A stretch of 64,000 bases of DNA from assembly GCA_947380295.1 (NCBI GenBank), contig CANCQK010000002.1:217747-281746 (forward strand). The letters are read 5' to 3'. Both the position numbers and the translations under genes were made by a program. The DNA is from Bdellovibrionales bacterium (GTDB lineage: Bacteria; Bdellovibrionota; UBA1018). Positions 53,254 to 61,267 of this stretch are shown piece after piece. Each line of letters begins with the position of its first letter. The first letter of the stretch is position 1. The notes beneath the pieces were generated by a model. The model was not told where the DNA came from, ran no database searches, and worked only from the letters and a program-made list of their open reading frames with translations.

Positions 53254-54197
53254 CACGGTGTTCCCGTCCAACTTGCATTAATAAACGTATTGATGCCGGC
53301 TGCAGCGCATGAGTTTACGTCAGAGGTCAACCCCGTGCAAGAAGTTCGATCCCGTAAAGACAAGGGACAGGTCGTGCAAGTTGAAGCCCCCGCACAAATC
53401 AAAGTACAACCCAAAGAACAAGCACCATCCAGGCCGGCAGCGAGCATGGTGCTCATCGACGAATAGACTGCAGCCATATTAGAAGGAGCAATGGATGAAA
53501 GAAAAGTCACTCCATCATAAAAATGAAGTGTCGCCGACGCCAAAGCGCACCCATCTCCCGGGGTCGTGGGTGCTGTCCGCCAAGGTAAAGCTGATGTTCG
53601 GTGATTTGAGGAATCAGGGTTTCCGTAACGACTCAAAAGGGAACCCATCAGGGCCATACTTAAAAACGTCAGGTAGGTATTTGCATCATTAACCCGATCG
53701 GCCACTACAAGAGCGCCTGGATTGTAGCTGGTCGAATTGATAAAATCGGAGGCAGCCGCTACGACTCCTGGATTCACTGCAGAGATCACAGCATCAATTC
53801 CATTCTCTGCAGCAACAGGCTTTCGATCATCAGGACTCGAGGTCGAAGGAAACTCTTGAACCAAAAACTCCCAAAAGCCTGCTCCGCCTAGATTGCCGGA
53901 AAATGAAGATAGCCCCAAAGCTACAGTGAATACCTTCAAGTCAGCAAAACACCCATAAGTTGACGCAGTGACCAGCCGAATGGCGTTGTTGGTATTTAAG
54001 GAGCTATAGAGCGGCTGAATGATTTGCAGCGCACCCGCACAATCACCCCGATTTAAGTAGGCATTTGTGCGATCGATCGCCGACGAGATTTGAAGCGAAT
54101 TGGCGGTAGTCTGGGATGCCTCAAAACCAGGAGACTCACAACTTGTAGTAAGACCCAGCGCTAAGAGGCTGATAAAAGAAACCAGTTTTTTTTTCAA
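53253..54197 (-). CDS. Lipoprotein of unknown function paired with the beta-barrel
   Basis: The signal KKLVSFISLLALGLTTSCES ends with a plausible lipobox (TTSC), so Cys20 would be lipidated. Residues about 30-100 are helical with a repeat-like helical hairpin (LNRGDCAGALQIIQPLYSSL, TPR-like). The C-terminal third is rich in Cys (GACSLGCTLICAGASTCTTC), suggesting disulfides in the periplasm. It starts with TTG 54197. The tight coupling to the beta-barrel gene suggests the two work as a pair, perhaps with the lipoprotein as an outer-membrane partner. I do not recognise a named family. Confidence 0.72.
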   Translation of the reverse strand: MKKKLVSFISLLALGLTTSCESPGFEASQTTANSLQISSAIDRTNAYLNRGDCAGALQIIQPLYSSLNTNNAIRLVTASTYGCFADLKVFTVALGLSSFSGNLGGAGFWEFLVQEFPSTSSPDDRKPVAAENGIDAVISAVNPGVVAAASDFINSTSYNPGALVVADRVNDANTYLTFLSMALMGSLLSRYGNPDSSNHRTSALPWRTAPTTPGDGCALASATLHFYDGVTFLSSIAPSNMAAVYSSMSTMLAAGLDGACSLGCTLICAGASTCTTCPLSLRDRTSCTGLTSDVNSCAAAGINTFINASWTGTP

Positions 54198-54231
54198 ATT
54201 CTTAAGCCATCCTTGGCAAAAAACTTTTTTA

Positions 54232-55461
54232 TTAAATCGAATCTAAATAACTAACAAGCCGCTGACATCCCTCGGTAATCGATTTCTCATCGGTTGCGAA
54301 GCTCAGCCTCACGCACTCGGGGTCTCCAAATGGAGTTCCGGGTACGACTGCCACTTTCGCTTCCTCTAAAACCCGCTGAGCAAAATCAATTGAATCTTCT
54401 CCAGGACGCAGATACTTCCCCACTCCGGCAAAAACATAGAACGCGCCATCTGGGGTATACTTCTCTAGTTTGCGGGCTTTCTTTAAATTTTCCAAGAGAA
54501 GATCACGTCTTTTTCTAAAGCTCTCTACTTGTGAAGCAAACTCGCTCTCAGGTAGCTTCAAGGCGGCAATTGCTGCCCACTGCGCGAGGGCATTGACACC
54601 TGAGGTACTCTGCCCTTGCAAAGTTAGCATCGCTTGTGTGACCTTTTCGCCGGCAACAGACCAACCCAAGCGCCATCCTGTCATTGCAGCACTCTTGGAG
54701 ACACCATTGATCGTAATGGTCTGATCCACTAACTCCGGATTAGCGTCCAAGAAGGAACAGAAGGGCGTCGCACCCAGAGTAATGCGATCATAGATCTCAT
54801 CAGACAGAATCCAGATATTTTTACTATAAGGAGACTGAGCTAAAGCCGCGCCGAGAGCCTGATACTCCTCTTTTGAGTAGAGTGCTCCTGTTGGATTACT
54901 GGGGGAATTTAAAATCAAAACTTTGACATGAGGACCGATCGACTGGGTCAACTGCTCAGGTGTAATTTTAAATCCCTGAGCACCAGAAGCCGGAATAAAC
55001 TTAGGAATTCCACCCGCAAGCTTAACCATTTCTGGGTAGCTGAGCCAATAGGGAGCAGGAATGAGAACCTCATCACCCGGATTCAGAATGGCCATCAATG
55101 AGTTGAAAAGTGCCTGTTTGCCTCCATTAGTAACAACCACATGGTTCGACTTCCAAGGCCGGATTGAAGAGAGCGACTTTTGCTGCTCATTAGTCTTGCG
55201 AGCAATCTCTTCTCTCAAAGCGGGAAGACCTGCAACTGGCGTATACTTCGATTGATTCGCATGGACTGCATCGATCACTGCTTTTTTCGCAGCCTCAGGC
55301 ACAAAGTAGTCAGGCTCACCCGCGGTGAGGTTGATCACATCAACGCCTTGCGCTTTCATTTGCTGAACCGTGGCATTGAGTTTTAAAGTTGCACTTTCGG
55401 AAACGCCTTCTAAACGACGGGAGAGCTGAAGCCCCCCTTCTTTTTGTGGAATCATATTCAT
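54232..55461 (-). CDS. Aspartate aminotransferase-like PLP enzyme (class I/II)
   Basis: The fold type I motifs are clear: NLTAGEPDYFVPEAAKKAVI near the N-terminus, YTPVAGLPALREEIARK, NGGKQALFNSLMAILNPGDE, APYWLSYPEMVKLAGG, LNSPSNPTGALYSKEEYQAL, ILSDEIYDRI and the PLP lysine in TINGVSKSAAMTGWRLGW. The sequence corresponds to the AspC/AatA type of subgroup I-gamma. It is 409 residues long and begins at ATG 55461 after an AAAGGTA stretch. It probably performs aspartate-oxaloacetate or related amino transfer. Confidence 0.92.
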   Translation of the reverse strand: MNMIPQKEGGLQLSRRLEGVSESATLKLNATVQQMKAQGVDVINLTAGEPDYFVPEAAKKAVIDAVHANQSKYTPVAGLPALREEIARKTNEQQKSLSSIRPWKSNHVVVTNGGKQALFNSLMAILNPGDEVLIPAPYWLSYPEMVKLAGGIPKFIPASGAQGFKITPEQLTQSIGPHVKVLILNSPSNPTGALYSKEEYQALGAALAQSPYSKNIWILSDEIYDRITLGATPFCSFLDANPELVDQTITINGVSKSAAMTGWRLGWSVAGEKVTQAMLTLQGQSTSGVNALAQWAAIAALKLPESEFASQVESFRKRRDLLLENLKKARKLEKYTPDGAFYVFAGVGKYLRPGEDSIDFAQRVLEEAKVAVVPGTPFGDPECVRLSFATDEKSITEGCQRLVSYLDSI

Positions 55462-55481
55462 TTACCTTTATGAATCGGAGG

Positions 55482-55979
55482 TCACGGATTGACTTGTACT
55501 TTTTCCAGAAGTCGCCGTGCCACTTCTGGAGGAACGTAGTGGGAAATATCCCCACCATATCTAAAGAGCTCTTTGATCATAGTCGAGCTCACAAAAAATA
55601 AGTTCTGTCCTGTCATCATGAAAAGAGTTTCAGCATGAGGATTGAGCTGTTTGTTCATGCTCGCCATCATAAATTCATACTCAAAGTCGCTGGCAGCACG
55701 AAGACCGCGGATCACGGCTGAAATATCATTTTCGCGAGCATAATCCATGATCAAACCAGGCCAGCGTTCAACACTGACTCCTTTTCGATTGGCAGTTACT
55801 TCGCGAATCAGATCAACGCGCTCATCAGGAGTAAAAAGAGGGCTTTTGTGACCGGTCCCAGCAACGACAATCACAATTTCTGAAAACAGCTGAAGGCTTC
55901 GATCTAAGATATCCAAGTGGCCATTGGTGATGGGATCAAACGATCCAGGGTAAATCGCCTTTTTTACTCGCTGAGTCAT
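55482..55979 (-). CDS. coaD: Phosphopantetheine adenylyltransferase
   Basis: CoaD catalyses the penultimate step of coenzyme A synthesis. The start KKAIYPGSFDPITNGHLDIL contains the nucleotide-binding TxGH-type motif, and IRGLRAASDFEYEFMMASMN and FFVSSTMIKELFRYGGDISH are also typical. The 165 residues match the family. Six bases separate it from rsmD, and rsmD-coaD pairing is common. Confidence 0.97.
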   Translation of the reverse strand: MTQRVKKAIYPGSFDPITNGHLDILDRSLQLFSEIVIVVAGTGHKSPLFTPDERVDLIREVTANRKGVSVERWPGLIMDYARENDISAVIRGLRAASDFEYEFMMASMNKQLNPHAETLFMMTGQNLFFVSSTMIKELFRYGGDISHYVPPEVARRLLEKVQVNP

Positions 55980-55984
55980 GATAG

Positions 55985-56551
55985 TTACTCTCTCACATAA
56001 GTCGTAAGGACGCTATCCCCATACTCTTTTTCACGTCTTTTCAAGAGGCCACTGACACTCTCGGGAAGTTCATCTACAAGGGACTTCTGCACACCCCACT
56101 CGAGGCAAAACAAGCCCTGAGGAGATAGCCATTTTTCCCACGGAGCTTCTTGGAGGAGCTTTAATTCCCAAGCTTTTTCGTAAGGTGGATCAGCAAAAAT
56201 AATATCAAAAGGGGCCCCAGGAAAATTACGGTCCAAGAGCAAACTCTCAACCGTCTGATTCAAGATTGTAATTTGGTTTTCTACCTGGAGCGCTTTAGCA
56301 TTCTCACTCATGACCGTGAGGGCAGCTCGTGAGGATTCAACGAAGGTCACCTGCTCTGCGCCCCGAGAAAGCGACTCGAACCCAAGAGCTCCTGAACCTG
56401 CAAAAAGATCGAGTACCCGGGCTCCGGGCAGTTCGGCCTGAATTGAATTAAGTAAGGCCTGCCTGAGCCGCGCTTGGGTCGGGCGAGTCCGATCACCTGA
56501 GGGTGTGCGAAGCATCCGCCCCCGAAAAATCCCTGATGTAATTCTAAGCAT
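55985..56551 (-). CDS. rsmD: 16S rRNA (guanine966-N2)-methyltransferase
   Basis: The fold is SAM-dependent with LRITSGIFRGRMLRTPSGDR and TRPTQARLRQALLNSI at the start, the SAM motif VLDLFAGSGALGFESLSRGA (about 46-65), and catalytic FADPPYEKAWEL. The 188 residues are normal. The arrangement rsmD-coaD is conserved in many genomes and supports the assignment. Confidence 0.96.
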   Translation of the reverse strand: MLRITSGIFRGRMLRTPSGDRTRPTQARLRQALLNSIQAELPGARVLDLFAGSGALGFESLSRGAEQVTFVESSRAALTVMSENAKALQVENQITILNQTVESLLLDRNFPGAPFDIIFADPPYEKAWELKLLQEAPWEKWLSPQGLFCLEWGVQKSLVDELPESVSGLLKRREKEYGDSVLTTYVRE

Positions 56552-56566
56552 GGGAAAAAGCTAAGC

Positions 56567-57244
56567 TCAGAAACCGGAACGAGGAATTCGTAATTCCATC
56601 CCATTGAAAAGTCGAAGCATCACAGCATCGTCGTTAAAATCTAGCGTCATCGATTCTCCTTTATGACCGAAATTCAATTGGACGGTCATACTACCCTGAA
56701 TCGACATGGAAAGTACACTCTTCTCCTCACTGAGATGGGCGAGGCCCGCCTCTAATGGAACCTCGTCAGAATGGGCCGGCGCAAACTCACTCATCATAGA
56801 ACTCATAGGTGAACTTCCTTTGGAACTCATTTCAAGAATACTTTCGCTCTCTAGAATCTCTGGGGGATGGACCCTTTCCCCATCTCGACTATCAGAGGAT
56901 TCCGGAACATCCCCAAGACCCCTTCCATCAAGCGGGTTAGCCACACTCTGGGGCTCGACCCCTTTCAACTCCTCGGTTTTAACTTCCTCAGAAGGAATCA
57001 CAAAAAGCTTAGGGCGATCGGTGGCAGGAACCTCCGACGAGGGGGTGACAGCGACCTGATCGACTGGAGCAGAGGATGCAGAAGCCGGAGCCTCTGAAGT
57101 CGTAATCATTTCAGCCATTTGCACTTGAATTTGCTCCACTTCGCGAAGAACTCGATCGATCTCATCTTGCGAGTGGGGCGACAAAGCAGTAGCTTGAGCA
57201 CTTTCAGCGGTTTTAGTTTCAACTATTTGCAGTTCGGCAGACAT
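56567..57244 (-). CDS. Unrecognised acidic protein with disordered centre
   Basis: A helical start (about 25-50) is followed by a long Ser/Glu/Pro-rich, low-complexity region. A compact C-terminal part (about 170-225) has beta character: VLSMSIQGSMTVQLNFGHKG, TLDFNDDAVMLRLFNGMELR. GGGGGAG lies before ATG 57244. It precedes rsmD and coaD in the same direction, but its role is not apparent. The 188 bases between it and the divergent 923-aa gene should contain two promoters. Confidence 0.65.
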   Translation of the reverse strand: MSAELQIVETKTAESAQATALSPHSQDEIDRVLREVEQIQVQMAEMITTSEAPASASSAPVDQVAVTPSSEVPATDRPKLFVIPSEEVKTEELKGVEPQSVANPLDGRGLGDVPESSDSRDGERVHPPEILESESILEMSSKGSSPMSSMMSEFAPAHSDEVPLEAGLAHLSEEKSVLSMSIQGSMTVQLNFGHKGESMTLDFNDDAVMLRLFNGMELRIPRSGF

Positions 57245-57432
57245 TTGATTTCTCCCCCGGGAACTCCACGAAATCCCTGTAGAGTTCTTCGGCTGAATTC
57301 TAAAAAAGTTGAGTATTTTACAAAAATCAAATTAGCCGCCCGCAGTATGAATTTTTTTCTCGCCAAACGGAAAGAATCACTGGTACTAAAATCCTAGGAA
57401 CTCCAGAGTCAGGGGTTAGAACCACACAAAAC

Positions 57433-60204
57433 TTGGCTGAATCGCTCAGAGAAGATCAACGCGTGTCTGAAAAATTTACTGATTTATTGATAGATACATC
57501 GCGAATTCAGCAAAGACTGAGCTCAGAGACTCGCTCTCTTATGGCACAGATGCTTGAGTTCTCCGAGCCGGCGCCCCCCCCAACCAGCATTCACACTCCT
57601 CTCGCCACATCATTCAACTTAAGTAGTCGAGAAAAGAATTCAACACCACAATCCAGCTCTCCGTCTCCGATCACGATGGCATCGACTCAGTTATCCACCG
57701 CCATTCCGACTCTGATTCCCCTGTTGAACAGAATTTTGCAGGAACTCGAGGGAAACTTAACTAAGCTTTTCTCACTCAACCCCAGCCGTCGAGAATCAAT
57801 CGTTCAACACCTGGAAAAGCTTTCCGGGCTTCACTCTAGCTCGCAGCCATCCCGTACACTTCAAGATTGGATGACCGGATTAAGAAATCCAGCTCAAACC
57901 TCTGCTTTGAAAACGTTCCTTGAAGAAGTCGCCCTGATCTCTCTCGGGCAGGCGATTTTACTCAAGGCCTGGTCGGATCGCGGTATTCGAAAGTGGAGCG
58001 AATCCGACCTGGGACAACTCAATTGGATTTTAAGCACGACTCTTAAATCTCACATCCCCCTGGATCGAGAAGCTTGGCAAATTACCAGACCGAATTTTTA
58101 CTCCTGGTACACCCCAAGCAAGGCAATTCAACACGAGATCTGGGTCGCTCTCGACACGTGGAGAATTGAAGAAGAAGGTCCGCAATTTCTCACCCATAGC
58201 TTAAAAGCAATTCGAAGCTCCCAGCCCGAAGTCTTTGAGCCGAATGGTTATGATCGACGGTTTTTCAAAACATTGTGGGAGAAAATGAGTGGATTTGGTT
58301 TTAACCCAGCACCTGAAAACGACATCTTGAAGCGAAATAAGATGATCTTTTCGCCCACTTTACGCGACGGTTCCATCATCAGATCTTCTCCTTCCTCGAT
58401 TCAATGGATTGGCCTTGAAGCCTCTGCTTTTCAACTCATGTTTTGCGAACTCATGCAAATCTGGTGGGGGCCTTGCGCTCCGCCACTTTGGTCGATTGGA
58501 ACGGGACTGGAAGTGCATACCCGGGACCAGCTAGCATTAGCATTGGGCTCATCCAAAGTTTCTGTCGTTTCAAAAATTGCCGAGATGGAAGCCTGTGATG
58601 GAGCATTTGTCTTAGAAGAGCAAGTGGTCCGATCCCAGGGCCGCAACCCAATTGCTGGGCGACTCCGCGAAACGTTAGAAACACTTCCTTATTTTAAGAA
58701 ACTTCGATCCCCTGGCACCAGTTTAGGCGATCTCCAGGCCTGCGTTTCAATGAGTAAGCTCCGACCGGGTGCCTTCCTTTGGTGGGCCAGAGAAGAAGCT
58801 CTTTCATCTAAGGATGGAATCGAGGTCCTGAACTTCCTTCTCGATCGAGCCAAGCTTTGCTGCGAATGGGACTTCTCAGAAGTAGAACACTCGCTTCCTG
58901 CTGGACTCCCACTCTATCCTAAGCACCTCTACCTCTTTCAGAAGGAACTTCATGTTGAGACTCGCCTCTCACACCGACCTGTGAGGCACTCCATTTCAGG
59001 CCAGCTTCGAAGTCATGTAGAACTCCCACTCCTTTTAGAAGACGCTTTTCAATCGGCCTGGGACGAAGTTCAACCACGAGGAAACTGGCGAATTCTCTCC
59101 CACCCCAGCCCCACATCTCAACGCGAATGGGGAGAAAAGTGGCCCGACCCAACCTCTCAGTCCACGCTCAGAGAACTCGATCAACTCCGCGCACTCTCGC
59201 TTCCTCTAGCGAGTTTCTCCACCATCAGACCCACGCCCGAGGGCGAAACCGGCAGACAAGGCCCGTGGTCGGTGCATCCTTCTCTCAAAGGCTTTTGGGT
59301 TTGCGCTGAATACGATGCCGAAGGCAGAAAACTAGTCACCCACCCACTCCCGCATCCGGGCAGTGAGTCTCAAGGTCACGGCTTTTTGGTCTTAATGTCG
59401 GACGAGTCTTGGATTTCTCCCCTGAGCACTTATTTAACGTCCGAGATCACTCGAAAATGGCTCGATCACAGCGCCGAACGACGCGGTGATCGGTGGGTCA
59501 TTAACGAACAAACTCTCAAATGGATACCCATCCCAAAATCACTCGTGGCGGCACTGGAAATACCAACCAACGACCACCCCGCATTGAGTCCGCCTGCCCG
59601 CTTCATCCTCTCCCCTGAGTGGGAACGCTGGGCCGCAGAGGTCGCTCATCAACCTCAGCAAGTCAAACAGGCCCTTCTCTCCCTGGGAAGTCACCAGGCA
59701 GACTCCATTCCGATCCAGGCCGAGCTTTTTATTCGAGCAGCGCGAGCACTAGATTACCTTGCTTCCGGACAGAACCGTTTATTCTCCCTCGTTGCGCCAG
59801 ATGGGAAAATCCGATGGGGACACCTCCTCGACATTCTACCTAAGGGAGAATGTTGCCCAGTCAGCTCTCATCCGCGAATTCGGCTCACTGGCACACTCCC
59901 TCCTCACCTAGCAATCGGGCGAATGGAACGAGTCAAAACACCTGCTCCAGGCATTCTCTTAGTCACAGAAAGTGGATTCAACCTCCACCTCGGCACGGAC
60001 AGCGCCTTCCTGCTCAACCTCATCTGGGACCAACTCGATGGTGTGAAACACCCCACTTGGAGCGAACTTCTCCAGTACTTAAAAGTCCCTCGGCGTCTAG
60101 AACTGGCCGAGTCTACTGCCCTCGATGTCCTGAGATCCCATGCGGAGCAAGTCTCCAAACTCAAAGAGATCAGAGAACTCTTAGTCACTTGTCGACTTTT
60201 TTGA
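57433..60204 (+). CDS. Large unrecognised 923-aa protein
   Basis: The protein has a Pro/Ser-rich N-terminal linker (about 45-90), then a predominantly helical body and many Trp residues. I see no Walker, transmembrane, signal or catalytic motifs that I recognise. Two cysteine-bearing segments (WGPCAPPLWSIG about 350; CCEWDFSEVEH about 478) and a well-conserved-looking C-terminal SHPRIRLTGTLPPHLAIGRM region stand out. TTG 57433 gives the longest frame; GTG 57463, preceded by AGAGAAGA, is an equally good start. It may be an intracellular scaffold or a divergent enzyme; no function is claimed. Confidence 0.7.
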   Translation: MAESLREDQRVSEKFTDLLIDTSRIQQRLSSETRSLMAQMLEFSEPAPPPTSIHTPLATSFNLSSREKNSTPQSSSPSPITMASTQLSTAIPTLIPLLNRILQELEGNLTKLFSLNPSRRESIVQHLEKLSGLHSSSQPSRTLQDWMTGLRNPAQTSALKTFLEEVALISLGQAILLKAWSDRGIRKWSESDLGQLNWILSTTLKSHIPLDREAWQITRPNFYSWYTPSKAIQHEIWVALDTWRIEEEGPQFLTHSLKAIRSSQPEVFEPNGYDRRFFKTLWEKMSGFGFNPAPENDILKRNKMIFSPTLRDGSIIRSSPSSIQWIGLEASAFQLMFCELMQIWWGPCAPPLWSIGTGLEVHTRDQLALALGSSKVSVVSKIAEMEACDGAFVLEEQVVRSQGRNPIAGRLRETLETLPYFKKLRSPGTSLGDLQACVSMSKLRPGAFLWWAREEALSSKDGIEVLNFLLDRAKLCCEWDFSEVEHSLPAGLPLYPKHLYLFQKELHVETRLSHRPVRHSISGQLRSHVELPLLLEDAFQSAWDEVQPRGNWRILSHPSPTSQREWGEKWPDPTSQSTLRELDQLRALSLPLASFSTIRPTPEGETGRQGPWSVHPSLKGFWVCAEYDAEGRKLVTHPLPHPGSESQGHGFLVLMSDESWISPLSTYLTSEITRKWLDHSAERRGDRWVINEQTLKWIPIPKSLVAALEIPTNDHPALSPPARFILSPEWERWAAEVAHQPQQVKQALLSLGSHQADSIPIQAELFIRAARALDYLASGQNRLFSLVAPDGKIRWGHLLDILPKGECCPVSSHPRIRLTGTLPPHLAIGRMERVKTPAPGILLVTESGFNLHLGTDSAFLLNLIWDQLDGVKHPTWSELLQYLKVPRRLELAESTALDVLRSHAEQVSKLKEIRELLVTCRLF

Positions 60205-60290
60205 CGATTTTGCGTCCGATTACTTCACTTAACTCATTGAAATTATTAACTTTTAAAATGGCATCAGACCTGCATTATCTAGAAAACATA

Positions 60291-60329
60291 ACCGAGGTGA
60301 AACCCTGAAAAGGGACACCTCAAAACGGT
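60291..60329 (+). other. Nested hairpin candidate (structured RNA)
   Basis: ACCG pairs with CGGT, GAGGTG with CACCTC, and an inner CCCT-GAAA-AGGG stem ends in a GNRA tetraloop. It lies 87 bases after the stop of the 923-aa gene and well upstream of the next gene. Two further hairpins follow at 60399-60419 and 60469-60496. I do not recognise it as a known riboswitch. Confidence 0.4.
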
Positions 60330-60398
60330 ATGATCCATCTTAGCCCGAGACCGAGAGCATCAACGGTTAAGAGTTTTCGACCTTCAAGGTATGCGACG

Positions 60399-60419
60399 GT
60401 TTCAGGTCACGCCTGAAAC
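60399..60419 (+). other. Hairpin GTTTCAGG-TCACG-CCTGAAAC
   Basis: The stem is perfect with eight pairs and a five-base loop. It lies between the nested hairpin and the GC-rich hairpin at 60469, in a gene-free stretch that runs from 60205 to 60558. A leader element or attenuator for the downstream gene would fit. Confidence 0.35.
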
Positions 60420-60468
60420 TTTACCCTGAAGAGAAAACACTACCCCCCTCCTTTTCCCCTTACCCTCC

Positions 60469-60496
60469 AGGGCCTCGTTATTGGATCCGAGGCCCT
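60469..60496 (+). other. Hairpin AGGGCCTCG...CGAGGCCCT
   Basis: Nine-base perfect arms enclose a ten-base loop, followed by a pyrimidine-rich CCCCTCCCC stretch rather than a T-run. It could be a weak terminator or attenuator about 60 bases before the GTG at 60559. Confidence 0.35.
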
Positions 60497-60558
60497 TCCC
60501 CCTCCCCTTTTCTCTCGGACTCTGGTTTATCAGAACAACCTCGGTTAAACTAAAAGAC

Positions 60559-61263
60559 GTGACCACAGAAACACCTTGGCATATTCGCTTACCTCGAACT
60601 GAACACGAACACTGGTTCAAAAACCTCGTGAACCTGCATGATCTCACCCAACACTGGATTCGAGATCTCCAGGTCGATCGACCCGCTCACTTTTTACCCC
60701 GTGGCCTCGATGAGAATGTACGTCAACATCTTTGGGTCCTGGAGAATCTTTCGAGCGCCCGTTTAGAGCAATTTCTAGATGACCAAAGTCCCGGAGATTT
60801 TCTCAGTCAGCTAGAAAAAGCCATTTGGGCTTTTCAGTCCTGGACCCTGAGTCAGATCCTCGGAGAAAACAAAAGTCAGCCAAATTCGCCAATAAAAAAT
60901 CTCCTTGAACAAACTTCATGGAAAGCAGGACGTCTCATCAGCGAAGCTCGCTGGAAGCGGCTCAAGACTCTAGGAAAGTTAGATTTGGCAACTCTCTTCT
61001 TTTCACTTCAAGACAGCCCTCTCTCCGGATACCCCCATTCCAGAGGAAATCTTGTCCGCAGATCAACACAAAAAACTGTTGAAATTGAACTTCGGCATTG
61101 TCCTCACCAACTGACATTTTCAGAAATCCAGTCGCATCAGGATCTGCTTTGCCAACTTCACTCCCAGTGGTGTCGCGGTTTTATTTATACACTCAATCCA
61201 CAAGTCATTATTGAACACACGATGAGTTCACCTCGATGCATTCAAAGGTGGCGTATCGGATAA
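60559..61263 (+). CDS. Unrecognised protein of about 235 aa
   Basis: The protein is basic and rich in Trp, His and Arg, and lacks a signal or membrane segment. GTG 60559 is taken as the start because the longer frame from TTG 60481 would begin inside the hairpin at 60469-60496. Helical segments dominate (FLSQLEKAIWAFQSWTLSQI; SWKAGRLISEARWKRLKTLG). I do not recognise the family. It ends four bases before the ChaN-like gene, so the two are certainly co-transcribed. Confidence 0.62.
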   Translation: MTTETPWHIRLPRTEHEHWFKNLVNLHDLTQHWIRDLQVDRPAHFLPRGLDENVRQHLWVLENLSSARLEQFLDDQSPGDFLSQLEKAIWAFQSWTLSQILGENKSQPNSPIKNLLEQTSWKAGRLISEARWKRLKTLGKLDLATLFFSLQDSPLSGYPHSRGNLVRRSTQKTVEIELRHCPHQLTFSEIQSHQDLLCQLHSQWCRGFIYTLNPQVIIEHTMSSPRCIQRWRIG

Positions 61264-61267
61264 CCCT

